Below, in pieces: positions 30,138-39,805 of a stretch of DNA of 64,000 nt (the first letter of the stretch is position 1; the number at the start of each line of letters is the position of its first letter). The stretch comes from Psychromonas aquimarina ATCC BAA-1526 (GTDB lineage: Bacteria; Pseudomonadota; Gammaproteobacteria; Enterobacterales; Psychromonadaceae). The notes below the pieces were generated by a model. That model was not told where the DNA came from, did not search any database, and saw only the letters and a list, made by a program, of their open reading frames with translations. The stretch spans positions 292,208-356,207 of the forward strand of contig NZ_KE386791.1 of the NCBI RefSeq assembly GCF_000428725.1, given 5' to 3'. The position numbers and the translations under genes were made by a program.

Positions 30138-30222
30138 TGTTAAGATATTTTTTACAACATCTTTTGTTTATCTCTGTTAGAATGCGCCCGTTTAAAGCTA
30201 TTAGTTATTACTAAGGATAACA

Positions 30223-30717
30223 ATGAATTGGTTTGATTTTACGATCATCGGCATTATTGCATTTTCAGCATTAATTAGTTTAATTCGCGGTTTCACAAAA
30301 GAAGCTGTTTCCCTCACTACCTGGTTCACCGCCTTTTTTATCGCCAGTAATTTTTATCCCGAAGTCTCTGTTTATCTCACTCAGCTTAATGATCAATTAG
30401 TTCGTAATTCAGCAGCCATTGCGATTTTGTTTGTATCTGTTTTATTACTTGGTGCATTAATCAACTATATAATTAACCGTTTAGTTGCAGTAACCGGATT
30501 ATCCGGTACAGACCGCCTCCTAGGGGTTTTATTCGGCGCCATTCGTGGTGTATTAGTTGTCAGCGCGCTGCTGTTTTTTATTGATTCATTTACCAGCTTT
30601 AATGAAGCGGTATGGTGGACTGAATCGACCTTAATTCCTGAATTCGGCATTATTATTGAGTGGTTCTTTAAGCATATTGAAAACTCGTCGAGTTTTTTAA
30701 ATCACTTTTCAAAATAA
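30223..30717 (+). CDS. cvpA: CvpA family inner membrane protein
   Basis: 164 residues with four hydrophobic helices (roughly 5-22, 28-45, 62-84, 100-122). Begins [20 protein letters not shown], the usual CvpA start. In E. coli it is required for colicin V production and is linked to envelope stress and bile resistance; mechanism not settled. TAAGGA precedes the ATG. It lies upstream of purF as in most gammaproteobacteria, but the two are 158 bases apart. Confidence 0.92.
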   Translation: MNWFDFTIIGIIAFSALISLIRGFTKEAVSLTTWFTAFFIASNFYPEVSVYLTQLNDQLVRNSAAIAILFVSVLLLGALINYIINRLVAVTGLSGTDRLLGVLFGAIRGVLVVSALLFFIDSFTSFNEAVWWTESTLIPEFGIIIEWFFKHIENSSSFLNHFSK

Positions 30718-30747
30718 ATTTATTTGTAAAAAATTAGTGGAAATTAT

Positions 30748-30774
30748 GAGTCTGTCAGCAGTACCGGCAGACTC
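30748..30774 (+). repeat. Hairpin in the cvpA-purF gap
   Basis: GAGTCTG / CAGACTC, extendable to nine pairs with a T-G pair, no T tract. It could be a processing or attenuation structure between cvpA and purF; purpose unknown. Confidence 0.45.
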
Positions 30775-30875
30775 CAGTATATAAGCAGTATCAACCGGTC
30801 TTGCACAGCTAGCTGTCAGATTGAAAAATATATTTAAAATTAATCATTAACTACCTAAAATAAAGGCGTAAATTT

Positions 30876-32390
30876 ATGTGTGGAATTGTGGGCATCGTTG
30901 GGTCAACTCCTGTTAATCAGAGCATTTATGATGCATTAACAGTATTACAACATCGTGGACAAGACGCAGCTGGTATTGTCACCATTGCAAATGATAATTT
31001 TAAACAGCGTAAAGCAAATGGTTTGGTCAAAGATGTTTTTGCATCGAAACATATGCAGCGTTTAAAAGGCACTATCGGAATCGGTCATGTTCGTTACCCG
31101 ACTGCAGGCAGCTCAAGCGCCGCTGAAGCGCAGCCGTTTTATGTAAACTCTCCCTGGGGACTTGCATTAGCACATAACGGTAACCTGACTAATGCAGCCG
31201 GTCTGCGAGAATCTTTAATCAAGTCCCGCCGTCATATTAATACCACTTCTGACTCGGAAGTATTATTAAATATCTTTGCTGCCGAGCTTGATAAGGTTGA
31301 AGGCAAAAAATTAACGCCTGATGATATTTTTAATGCGGTAAGTGATGTTCATAAGCAGGTAAGCGGTGCTTATGGTGTTGTTTCACTAATGATCGACCAT
31401 GGTTTAGTTGCATTTCGTGATCCCGATGGTATTCGTCCTTTAGTATTAGGTTCACGTAAAACAGAAGAGGGCGATATTGAATATATCGTTGCTTCTGAAA
31501 GCGTTGGTCTGGATACCATAGGTTTTGAAGTGATGCGTGATGTTGAACCCGGTGAAGCGGTTTATATCACCGAGGACCGTCAGCTGTTTACTAAACAGTG
31601 TGCAGAAAAAAGCAGCCTGCACCCGTGTATTTTTGAATATGTGTACTTAGCACGTCCCGACTCTACATTAAGCGGTATTTCAGTATATGAAGCACGTTTA
31701 GAAATGGGCCGTACTTTAGGGGCGAAAATAAAACGTGAGTGGGCGGATGTTGATATTGATGTCATTATTCCTATTCCGGAAACATCCAATGAGATCGCCT
31801 TAGTAATGTCAGAGGTATTAGATCTGCCTTATCGCCAGGGGTTTGTTAAAAACCGTTATATCGGCCGTACATTTATTATGCCTGGTCAGACGCAGCGTCG
31901 TAAATCAGTGCGTCGTAAATTAAACCCTATTACTGCAGAGTTTAAAGGTAAATCTGTACTGTTAGTTGATGATTCAATTGTGCGCGGTACAACCTCAGAG
32001 CAGATTGTTGAAATGGTACGCGATGCTGGAGCTAAAAAAGTGTACCTGGCTTCAGCCGCGCCTCCTGTTTGTCATCCTAACGTTTACGGTATTGATATGC
32101 CGACAGCCAGTGAGTTAATCGCTCACGGCCGCAGTGTTGAACAGATCAGTGACAGTATCGGCACTGATGCTTTAATTTATCAGGATCTTGATGATTTAAA
32201 AGCGGCGGTCGGCAGACAAAACCCGGACGTTGACGGTTTTGAATGTTCTGTGTTTGACGGCATTTATGTAACAGGTGATGTAACTCAAGAGTACTTTGAT
32301 TATTTAGCCAGCCTGCGCAGTGAAGACGCCAAGAAGATTCAAGAGCAGAAAGAAGAGATTGCAAGTCTGGAATTACATAACGAGTCCTAG
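30876..32390 (+). CDS. purF: amidophosphoribosyltransferase PurF
   Basis: First committed step of purine synthesis: PRPP + glutamine to phosphoribosylamine. 504 residues (E. coli 505). The N-terminal glutaminase has the nucleophile Cys2 (MCGIVGIVG), freed after Met removal. The PRPP-binding loop [13 protein letters not shown] is near 364-376. TAAAGG lies nine bases before the ATG. I saw no convincing PurR palindrome in the 158-base gap before it. Confidence 0.96.
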   Translation: MCGIVGIVGSTPVNQSIYDALTVLQHRGQDAAGIVTIANDNFKQRKANGLVKDVFASKHMQRLKGTIGIGHVRYPTAGSSSAAEAQPFYVNSPWGLALAHNGNLTNAAGLRESLIKSRRHINTTSDSEVLLNIFAAELDKVEGKKLTPDDIFNAVSDVHKQVSGAYGVVSLMIDHGLVAFRDPDGIRPLVLGSRKTEEGDIEYIVASESVGLDTIGFEVMRDVEPGEAVYITEDRQLFTKQCAEKSSLHPCIFEYVYLARPDSTLSGISVYEARLEMGRTLGAKIKREWADVDIDVIIPIPETSNEIALVMSEVLDLPYRQGFVKNRYIGRTFIMPGQTQRRKSVRRKLNPITAEFKGKSVLLVDDSIVRGTTSEQIVEMVRDAGAKKVYLASAAPPVCHPNVYGIDMPTASELIAHGRSVEQISDSIGTDALIYQDLDDLKAAVGRQNPDVDGFECSVFDGIYVTGDVTQEYFDYLASLRSEDAKKIQEQKEEIASLELHNES

Positions 32391-32418
32391 TTTCTTCTAT
32401 TTCTCTGCTTATCTAATA

Positions 32419-32450
32419 CCCGACAGTTATTAACTGCCGGGCATTTTTTT
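32419..32450 (+). terminator. Rho-independent terminator after purF
   Basis: CCCG-A-CAGTTA / TAACTG-C-CGGG with one mismatch, followed by CATTTTTTT. Confidence 0.8.
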
Positions 32451-32461
32451 ATCACACCTGT

Positions 32462-32575
32462 TTATGTTTATGAATTAAACCAGCCGGCTCATTTGTCAGG
32501 CGTGTTTATGAATTCAACAAGTCGGCCCTTTTATCAAGCGTGTTCATGTTTGTGGATCAAGCCAAAGTCCGCCAG
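32462..32575. repeat. Degenerate tandem repeat, 38-base period, at the 3' end of the RND gene
   Basis: Three units begin at 32462, 32500 and 32538. The first two agree at 28 of 38 positions; the second and third agree at 10 of the first 11 (GCGTGTT-C/T-ATG) and then drift, probably with an indel. The third unit is the coding end of the RND pump gene on the minus strand. It looks like the gene's last codons were duplicated and then decayed. Confidence 0.55.
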
Positions 32576-35500
32576 GATCGCATAAGCACTTGGTATAATA
32601 AATAACACCAGCAATGTCGAAGTAAAAATACCAAAGACTATTGAGATTACCAGAGGCTGAACTACCTGTGCCTGTAAACTGGTTTCCAGCAGCAGCGGCA
32701 GCAGACCGGCCGCTGTTGTCAAAGAGGTCAGAAACACTGCTCTAAACCTTTCTCTGCTTGCTAGTACCACTGCTTTATGGACACTGTCTCCTTCATCGAC
32801 ATGGTGGCGTATATACTGCACCAGCAATATCGAATCGTTAACAACGATACCTGCCAGAGAGATAAAACCCATAATAGAAGGCATAGACAAGCTGTGCCCA
32901 AGCAGGAAATGTCCCCAGATCACACCGATCAAAGCAAGCGGGATTGCCAGCATAACCACAAAAGGTTCAAGGTAACTGCGGAACTGGAAACTAAGAATCG
33001 TAAACAGACCAAATAAACCGATCATAAAACCCTTTGACAGTGATGAACCGGTTTTAGCCGTTTCTTTACTGGCGCCTTCATAGTCGACTCTTAAGTCGGG
33101 ATATTGACTTTTAAGTTCAGGAATTAATTCCTGACGAACTTTCTGCAGAATTTCGCTGCTGTTCGCTTTTTTATTGTTTACCTCGGCCATGACAGTGACT
33201 GTTCTTAAGCTGTTAACCCGAGAAATACGTACAAAAGAGCGTTGATAATCAAGATCTGCAACAGCATTCAGCGGCAGTTGACTGCCGTCGGGCATAATGA
33301 TCGGAAAGTTTTCTAAAACGCGCAGATCACCCGCCTGCTGCTTATTAATTTTCACCTCTATTTCGATATTTTCAGGACCGACCTGAATATTATCCGCTGT
33401 CTGGCCGTAATAGGCCGCCCGCAGCTGCTGTGCCACCGTTTTCCCGTCTACACCATAGGCTTCTGCACCTGGTTTTAAACTGATACTGATCTCTTCTTTA
33501 CCGGGACGCATATCATCTAAAATACCGTTTACCCCGGAAAACTCAGCCAGATAAGACTGCAGCTGCAGTGAGGCATCTTTGAGCTGGTCAAGATCATTAT
33601 GCTGCAATCGGATCTCAATATCCCTTCCGGCAGGGCCCATGGTCGGCTGCTTGAATACTAGTGAAACGGGAGTTGGCAAATCACCAAGGTCTAAGCGCCA
33701 GTCTTGAATAAAGTCATCAATATAGGTGTTGCGGATCTCGGCTGAGAGCATATTTACACGTACGGTGGCAAGGTGTGCACCTTGCTCACCGGCATCACTG
33801 TTAAAATTAAACTGTGTTGTAATATCCTCAATAAGAGGGCTGGGTTCATCATTCTGCTGATTATAAATTTCTGCTGTTTTTCTGGCGCTGGCCGCTATTT
33901 TGTTTACAACCTGCTCCGTCTGACTTAGTGAAGATCCCGGTGGTAATATGATACGCGCTTCGGCAATGTCACCGTCTAATTCTGGAAATGCAACAAATTT
34001 AACGGCGCCGCCGACCACTAAAGAGATAGAAATAAGAAGAAAACCTAAAACACAACCCACCGAGGCATACCGCCATTTAACAACAAATGTTACCGCAGTC
34101 ACCAGTTTTGTATTTCTAAAGGTTTCAAAATTATCTAAAAAGCGGCATTTCCAATGCCACATCGGTCTTTCGCTGGATTTGTTAGTGAGCGAATGATTGA
34201 GGTGATTCGGCAGAATACAAAATGCTTCTACCAGGCTGATACTTAATACCAGAATCAGTACCATTGGTACCACGGACAATACCGCACCCATTTGTCCCTC
34301 TAACCACAGTAAACTGCCGAAAATAAAAATAGTGGTTAGAAAAGAGGAGACGACACCCGGCGCTACTTTTTTAACCCCTTTACTGACCGCTTCCTGCGGC
34401 GAAAATCCGCGGTCAATATGTGAGGCAATGGATTCGGCAATCACAATCGCGTCATCCATCATAATACCGATTGCCATCAGTAAACCAACCAGGCTCATTA
34501 TATTTATTGAAAGCCCTAATATACTCATCAGGAACAAGCCGCCCATAAAGGCCACGGGTAATCCGGCTGAAACCCAGAAAGAATAACGCAGAGAGAAAAA
34601 CAGCCACATACTGCAGAAAACTAAAATAATACCCTGCCAGCCGTTTTTGATCATCATGGCTAACCTGTCCTTAAGCAGCGATGATAAATCATTAGTTAAA
34701 GTGAGGGTAACACCTTCAGGTGCACGTAAATTCTCCTGGTCAACAAACTCCTGCACTTTTGCTTTTATGCGCAGCGCATCATCGGCTTTATTTTTCTTTA
34801 TATTCAATACCGCTGACGGTTTCCCGTCAAACAGTATTTTTTCTTCATCAACTGCAAATTTATCTGTAATAGTTGCGATATCTGCCAGGCGTACAATGCC
34901 GCCGTCTCGATTAGAAGAAATAACCGTGGAGCCAAGTTCAAAAGGGGTTATTTTCTGCTGATCAAAACGAATCAGCAGCGTTTTTTCAAACAGCTCAATA
35001 TTACCGCTGGGCATTTTAACATTCTGCCTGTTTATCTTATCGGCAATATCGTTAACGGTTAAAGACAGGCGTCTGACCGCCTCCTGGTTAAGCTCTACAC
35101 TTAACTGATGGTCAGAAAATCCGGAAATGCTCACTAAGCTGACACCGGCATCCACTTTTAGTCTCAGTTTGACGTCCTCTGCATAGGCTTTTAACTGCGG
35201 ACGAGTGGTATCGGCGGAAACTGCAATATCTACAACCGGCTCTGCCCAGTCAAGTTCTTTAACAATCGGCGGCTCTATTTCACTAGGAAAGTCTTTTATG
35301 GCGCCAATTTCAGTCTGCACGTCTACTAAAGATCGCCCAAGGTCGACATTCTCATCCAGTTTAATAATCAGGGTAGCCATACCTTCAACGGCCTGACATT
35401 TGGTCTCTTCGATACTGGATAAACCGTCAATGGCATCTTCCATACGCAGACACAGACTTTCTTCAACTTCAATAGGTGATGCGCCTGGATAAACAATGGA

Positions 35501-35635
35501 TGCAGAGATATACGGCGGTGCGAACTCTGGAAAAGTTTCCCGTTTTATATTACCTAATTGCGATAGACCCAGTACCAGGAAGCCGATCATTAGTAAATTA
35601 GCCAGTGTCGGGTGGCGTGTTAAATAATTTATCAC
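32534..35635 (-). CDS. RND efflux pump, inner membrane transporter (AcrB/MexB superfamily)
   Basis: 1033 residues, the full RND length with two halves of six transmembrane helices and two large periplasmic loops. The proton-relay aspartates are seen as DD in the helix GIMMDDAIVIAES. Starts by the four-base overlap ATGA with the membrane-fusion gene. Substrate cannot be read from sequence; drugs, solvents or detergents are likely. No outer-membrane channel gene is in the operon, so a TolC-like protein elsewhere is presumably used. Confidence 0.9.
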   Translation of the reverse strand: MINYLTRHPTLANLLMIGFLVLGLSQLGNIKRETFPEFAPPYISASIVYPGASPIEVEESLCLRMEDAIDGLSSIEETKCQAVEGMATLIIKLDENVDLGRSLVDVQTEIGAIKDFPSEIEPPIVKELDWAEPVVDIAVSADTTRPQLKAYAEDVKLRLKVDAGVSLVSISGFSDHQLSVELNQEAVRRLSLTVNDIADKINRQNVKMPSGNIELFEKTLLIRFDQQKITPFELGSTVISSNRDGGIVRLADIATITDKFAVDEEKILFDGKPSAVLNIKKNKADDALRIKAKVQEFVDQENLRAPEGVTLTLTNDLSSLLKDRLAMMIKNGWQGIILVFCSMWLFFSLRYSFWVSAGLPVAFMGGLFLMSILGLSINIMSLVGLLMAIGIMMDDAIVIAESIASHIDRGFSPQEAVSKGVKKVAPGVVSSFLTTIFIFGSLLWLEGQMGAVLSVVPMVLILVLSISLVEAFCILPNHLNHSLTNKSSERPMWHWKCRFLDNFETFRNTKLVTAVTFVVKWRYASVGCVLGFLLISISLVVGGAVKFVAFPELDGDIAEARIILPPGSSLSQTEQVVNKIAASARKTAEIYNQQNDEPSPLIEDITTQFNFNSDAGEQGAHLATVRVNMLSAEIRNTYIDDFIQDWRLDLGDLPTPVSLVFKQPTMGPAGRDIEIRLQHNDLDQLKDASLQLQSYLAEFSGVNGILDDMRPGKEEISISLKPGAEAYGVDGKTVAQQLRAAYYGQTADNIQVGPENIEIEVKINKQQAGDLRVLENFPIIMPDGSQLPLNAVADLDYQRSFVRISRVNSLRTVTVMAEVNNKKANSSEILQKVRQELIPELKSQYPDLRVDYEGASKETAKTGSSLSKGFMIGLFGLFTILSFQFRSYLEPFVVMLAIPLALIGVIWGHFLLGHSLSMPSIMGFISLAGIVVNDSILLVQYIRHHVDEGDSVHKAVVLASRERFRAVFLTSLTTAAGLLPLLLETSLQAQVVQPLVISIVFGIFTSTLLVLFIIPSAYAILADFGLIHKHEHA

Positions 35636-36936
35636 AGCGCCTGCTCCTTATTATTAACCGTTTTAAGGGACATACCGGCAACTGCAGGGATAAGGTCGTT
35701 AACCACCAGTTTCTGACCTTCCTGTATATCTCCTGTAATGACCGCCCCCTTTCTGGTGCGGTAGAGCACTTTAACCGTTTTAATCAGCAGTTTATTATCG
35801 CTGTCCATCAGATAAATTTTGTTTTCGTGCAGCGCCTTTTCCGGAATAAGAAATTGTGTTGATGCCGCCCCGTTAATGGTGGCCGCTAAAAACATGCCTT
35901 TGGTTAACGGTGGTTTTGCGGGAAGGTTGAGGTTCCTGAAGTCCTGCTCTACCTCTAAATACACACCTATGGTGGCCTGATCCGGATTAACTGTTTCTGC
36001 AACCCTAGTCACTTTGGCCGGCCATTGATATTCATTAGATGCCATCTGCAGGGAGACATCCGCAACCAGATGCAGTGTTTCGATTGAAGGTAATGCGCCG
36101 TTTTGAGGAAGATGCTTAATACTGCTCATCAAAATATTCATATCTGACAGGGATAATTCAGCCTTTATCTCAACAGTACCTAACTGATAAGCACTGAGCA
36201 TAACCGAGCCTAAAGAGACAACCTGATCCTGTTCTATATTTACTTCGGCAATGCGTGCATCATAGGGCAGGACAAGTTTTGTTTTGCTCAATTTACGCTG
36301 ACTGTCTGCTAATTTAGACTGATCGATACGTACCTGCGCGATGGTTACTTTACGATCATCGGGCAGGAGCTGCAGGGAACTCTGCAGATCCTGGACGCGG
36401 TTCTGCTGCTCTAACAGAGTCTGTTTTTGATTTTCGACACTGGAACTGGAGATCAGACCTTTCTTTTTCAAAGTCAATTGTCTTTGATATTCCTGCTCAA
36501 CTAACTGCAGTTTCTGTTTCTCTAATTTAAGGCTGTCAGTAAAGTTTTTCTCCTGCTGATCAATACGCAGCAGCTGTGCTTTACTGGCATGTAAATTTGA
36601 CTCTGCCTGCGCTAAATTAAGCTGATATTCAAGCGGATCAATTTCCAGAAGTACCGTTCCCTCGGGCAGCAGGCGGCCGGTTTCTAATAACGGATTACGG
36701 TATATCAGTTTGCCGCTGACTTCGGCAATTCCCTGCCAGCTGTGCTTAGGCGTTACCCTGCCAAAACCTGTGACCTGCGGCGCTGTCTGCTGTGCTTTTA
36801 AGGTATTGATTTCGACCAGTCTGGCGCGGTCAAAACTTGCCTGCAGCTCAGGGCTGGGTTTAAGTTTAACTGCCAGTACCAGTACAATAACTCCGACAGC
36901 AAGTCCCAGTATAAAAAAGCGTTTTTTATTTTCCAT
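35632..36936 (-). CDS. RND periplasmic adaptor (HlyD/AcrA family)
   Basis: 434 residues. An N-terminal membrane anchor at about 7-24, no lipobox. The biotinyl-lipoyl-like and beta-barrel parts surround a long coiled-coil hairpin (about 110-215) rich in Gln/Lys/Leu. Overlaps the TetR gene upstream by 11 bases and the pump downstream by four, so all three are one operon. Confidence 0.88.
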   Translation of the reverse strand: MENKKRFFILGLAVGVIVLVLAVKLKPSPELQASFDRARLVEINTLKAQQTAPQVTGFGRVTPKHSWQGIAEVSGKLIYRNPLLETGRLLPEGTVLLEIDPLEYQLNLAQAESNLHASKAQLLRIDQQEKNFTDSLKLEKQKLQLVEQEYQRQLTLKKKGLISSSSVENQKQTLLEQQNRVQDLQSSLQLLPDDRKVTIAQVRIDQSKLADSQRKLSKTKLVLPYDARIAEVNIEQDQVVSLGSVMLSAYQLGTVEIKAELSLSDMNILMSSIKHLPQNGALPSIETLHLVADVSLQMASNEYQWPAKVTRVAETVNPDQATIGVYLEVEQDFRNLNLPAKPPLTKGMFLAATINGAASTQFLIPEKALHENKIYLMDSDNKLLIKTVKVLYRTRKGAVITGDIQEGQKLVVNDLIPAVAGMSLKTVNNKEQAL

Positions 36937-37588
36937 GATTATTTTTGTCCTGTGGTTTAAGTAAACCTAAGCTGAGTAGTTGGATATTTTGTTCGGCAAG
37001 TTGTGCCAAAAATTCATCTGTAAACTTAATGTTGTACATTTTTTTAAAGTTATCGGGCATTAAAAAGGGAAAGACCATTAAGCTGATAAAACTTACCCGC
37101 GCACAGGCAGGTTCAATATTATCTTTAAGCAGTCCGTTTTTTTTGAGTTGTTCAAAAAGGTCCATTTCCTGCGGGCGAAGAATGTCAATCAACAGCTGCC
37201 AAAGCTCTTTGTTTTTATCATTACTGGTATCAACACTGGCTAGTCTGAATATTAATTTGGGAAAATCCGGATTTTCAGCCATCACCTGATAATAGGTGCG
37301 CAGCATCTGTGCAGGACCGTCTGATGGTGCCCGAGATTTCATTATCTGCATACGAGCGGAAAGCGGGGCGGTGGTTTCGCGGATCATAGCGGCAAACAGC
37401 TGCATTTTTGAACCAAAATAATAACGAATTAATGCCGGATCTACACCGGCTTTTAAGGCAATTTTACGCGTAGAAACCCTGTCATAATCGTCGGCAATAA
37501 ACAGCTCTCTGGCGGCTTCAATAAGCCTGGCCTGCTTTTGAGTATCTTGGACCGGCCTTCCCGGGCGTATGTTTGATTTTGTCGGCAT
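36926..37588 (-). CDS. TetR-family repressor of the RND operon
   Basis: 220 residues from ATG 37588, which has GGAG six bases upstream; an ATG at 37603 would add five residues with no good ribosome binding site. The N-terminal helix-turn-helix is IALKAGVDPALIRYYFGSK (about 43-61). The ligand domain follows. It is the first gene of the operon with the adaptor and pump, so it likely represses its own promoter; I could not identify an operator with confidence in the 183 bases upstream. Confidence 0.85.
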   Translation of the reverse strand: MPTKSNIRPGRPVQDTQKQARLIEAARELFIADDYDRVSTRKIALKAGVDPALIRYYFGSKMQLFAAMIRETTAPLSARMQIMKSRAPSDGPAQMLRTYYQVMAENPDFPKLIFRLASVDTSNDKNKELWQLLIDILRPQEMDLFEQLKKNGLLKDNIEPACARVSFISLMVFPFLMPDNFKKMYNIKFTDEFLAQLAEQNIQLLSLGLLKPQDKNNHGK

Positions 37589-37719
37589 AATATAATTCTC
37601 CATTTGATGAATATATTAGGCGATGACAGCAGGATGCGACAGTAGAATAATTCTCCGAAATTGGTTATTTGAAGAATTTAATGATTATTGTGTGCAGGCG
37701 CGCAGTTTTGAACAGATAC

Positions 37720-37742
37720 AAAAAAACCGGCAATAAGCCGGC
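37720..37742 (-). terminator. Rho-independent terminator after asnS
   Basis: On the minus strand GCCGGC-TTATT-GCCGGT is followed by TTTTTTG. It separates asnS from the efflux operon. Confidence 0.85.
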
Positions 37743-37771
37743 TTTTATAATCAATAAATAACTTCTATTAT

Positions 37772-39172
37772 TTAGAAATCTGCTGTGCCTGGTGCACGAG
37801 GGAAAGCAATTACGTCACGGATGTTCTGTACACCGGTTACGTAAGAAACTAAACGCTCAAAACCAAGACCGAAACCTGCATGCGGTACTGTACCGTATTT
37901 ACGCAGATCACGGTACCAGCTGTAATCTTCCTTATCTAAGCCCATCTCTTCAAGACGTTTATCAAGCGCTTCTAAGTCCTCTTCACGCTGACTGCCGCCG
38001 ATGATTTCACCGATACCCGGTGCTAATACATCCATAGCCGCAACGGTTTTGCCGTCTGCATTTAATTTCATGTAGAAAGCTTTAATATCTTTCGGGTAGT
38101 TCTGCAGAATAATCGGTGCACCTACATGCTCTTCAGCCAGGTAGCGCTCATGCTCAGACTGCAGATCTACACCCCATTCAACCGGGAATTCAAACTGTTT
38201 GTCACAGTTCTGCAGGATTTCAATCGCGTCTGTGTAGTCCATACGTACAAACTCAGAGCTGACCATTTTTTCTAAACGTGTGATCGCTTCTTTATCTACA
38301 CGCTGGGCAAAGAAAGCCATATCATCAGCACGTTCAGTTAATACTGCGTTAAATACATATTTAAGCATATCTTCTGCAAGCTGTGCCGCATCAGCTAAAT
38401 CAGCAAATGCAATTTCAGGCTCAACCATCCAGAACTCAGCAAGATGACGAGTTGTGTTGGAGTTTTCAGCACGGAAAGTCGGACCGAAAGTATAAACATT
38501 GCTCAGAGCACAGGCGTAGGTTTCAGCGTTCAGCTGACCAGATACAGTCAGGAAAGTTTCTTTACCGAAGAAATCTTTCTTATAGTCAATTGCACCGGCA
38601 TCAGTACGAGGAAGATTTTCTAAATCAAGTGTGCTCACCTGAAACATTTCACCTGCACCTTCACAGTCACTGCCGGTAATAATCGGCGTGCTTATCCAGT
38701 TAAAGCCTTTTTCATAAAAGAAGTTATGAATTGCATGAGATAAACAGTTACGAACACGTGTAACCGCGCCGAACATATTAGTACGCGGACGAAGATGTGC
38801 ATGTTCACGCATATATTCAATGCTGTGACGCTTTGCCGACATCGGGTAAGTGTCCGGATCCTGAACAAAACCAACAACATTGACTGTTTCAGCTTGAATT
38901 TCAAAGCTTTGACCTTTACCCGGGCTTTCTACTAATTTACCCGTTACTTCAACAGAGCAGCCTGCGGTTAAATTTTGAACTTCAGAAGCATAATTTTCTA
39001 GGTCTGCAGGAACAACGGCCTGAATCGGATCAAAACAAGAACCGTCATAAATTGCTAAAAATGAGATACCGGCCTTTGAATCACGACGAGTACGGATCCA
39101 GCCCTGAACCGTTACTTTTGTACCCACTGGGAATTTGCTGTTGAAAATTTCAACAATCGCTGTTTTTGACAT
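37772..39172 (-). CDS. asnS: asparaginyl-tRNA synthetase
   Basis: Charges tRNA-Asn. 466 residues, identical in length to E. coli AsnS. The N-terminal OB-fold anticodon-binding domain covers about 17-100 ([19 protein letters not shown]). Class II motifs follow: motif 2 [20 protein letters not shown] and motif 3 [10 protein letters not shown] near the C-terminus, ending [12 protein letters not shown]. The start is ATG 39172. Confidence 0.97.
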   Translation of the reverse strand: MSKTAIVEIFNSKFPVGTKVTVQGWIRTRRDSKAGISFLAIYDGSCFDPIQAVVPADLENYASEVQNLTAGCSVEVTGKLVESPGKGQSFEIQAETVNVVGFVQDPDTYPMSAKRHSIEYMREHAHLRPRTNMFGAVTRVRNCLSHAIHNFFYEKGFNWISTPIITGSDCEGAGEMFQVSTLDLENLPRTDAGAIDYKKDFFGKETFLTVSGQLNAETYACALSNVYTFGPTFRAENSNTTRHLAEFWMVEPEIAFADLADAAQLAEDMLKYVFNAVLTERADDMAFFAQRVDKEAITRLEKMVSSEFVRMDYTDAIEILQNCDKQFEFPVEWGVDLQSEHERYLAEEHVGAPIILQNYPKDIKAFYMKLNADGKTVAAMDVLAPGIGEIIGGSQREEDLEALDKRLEEMGLDKEDYSWYRDLRKYGTVPHAGFGLGFERLVSYVTGVQNIRDVIAFPRAPGTADF

Positions 39173-39307
39173 TAGAATTAGTGCTCCATAATCACAGTTT
39201 TCACTGTTTTTTTCTAAAAATATTTAATAGACACACATCTTACCTTGGCTAGGTTGAGATACAAGTCTATGATTTGATAATCATCAAGTTTTTTATCGGG
39301 GTAGGTC

Positions 39308-39724
39308 ATGGAACAGCAATACGAGAGAAAACGGTTTCATAATGCACATGAGTGGCGTCGTTTTTTTATGCTGTGGTTAACGGTTATTTTATGGGCGGTT
39401 TTTTTAGCGTATATGCTGCTTTTTCATTACCAGCGGGATTTCTTTGAACCTTTGGTTATGTCGCATTTTGGAGTTGAATCTCCCCAGTATTATGAATTTG
39501 CGGAGATCAAACTATTTATGTACCTGATCTGGTCCTGCAGCATAGTGTCTGTGCTGGCAATAATTAATACCTGGGATAAAAAACGCCGGGCAGGTGATAA
39601 TACGCCGGATAAGTTTTTAATTGTAATTATGTCAGTCACGGTTATTTTTGCTTTTTATTATGCAAAAACTGATCTCAATTATTTAAACGGGCAGTTGTCC
39701 ATATTAGAGAATCTGTTTGGCTGA
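39308..39724 (+). CDS. small membrane protein of unknown function
   Basis: 138 residues with a basic, charged N-terminus (EQQYERKRFHNAHEWRRFF) and three hydrophobic helices (about 19-40, 69-88, 100-118). Not recognised. Divergent from asnS and followed by a strong terminator, so it is probably a single-gene unit. Start ATG 39308 with a weak GGGGTAGG upstream. Confidence 0.7.
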   Translation: MEQQYERKRFHNAHEWRRFFMLWLTVILWAVFLAYMLLFHYQRDFFEPLVMSHFGVESPQYYEFAEIKLFMYLIWSCSIVSVLAIINTWDKKRRAGDNTPDKFLIVIMSVTVIFAFYYAKTDLNYLNGQLSILENLFG

Positions 39725-39752
39725 CGAAGTACAAGCCGCGGGATTAGAAAAT

Positions 39753-39779
39753 AAAAGGAGACAAAATGTCTCCTTTTTT
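39753..39779. terminator. Bidirectional terminator before bioA
   Basis: AAAAGGAGACA-AAA-TGTCTCCTTTT with T runs on both strands; it serves the small membrane protein gene and the convergent bioA. Confidence 0.85.
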
Positions 39780-39805
39780 ACTGCTGTTAAACAAATAACT
39801 TCTGT

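Noticed and set aside
30139-30875. PurR operator before cvpA or purF
   Set aside because: No sequence close to the PurR palindrome ACGCAAACGTTTGCGT was seen in either intergenic region.
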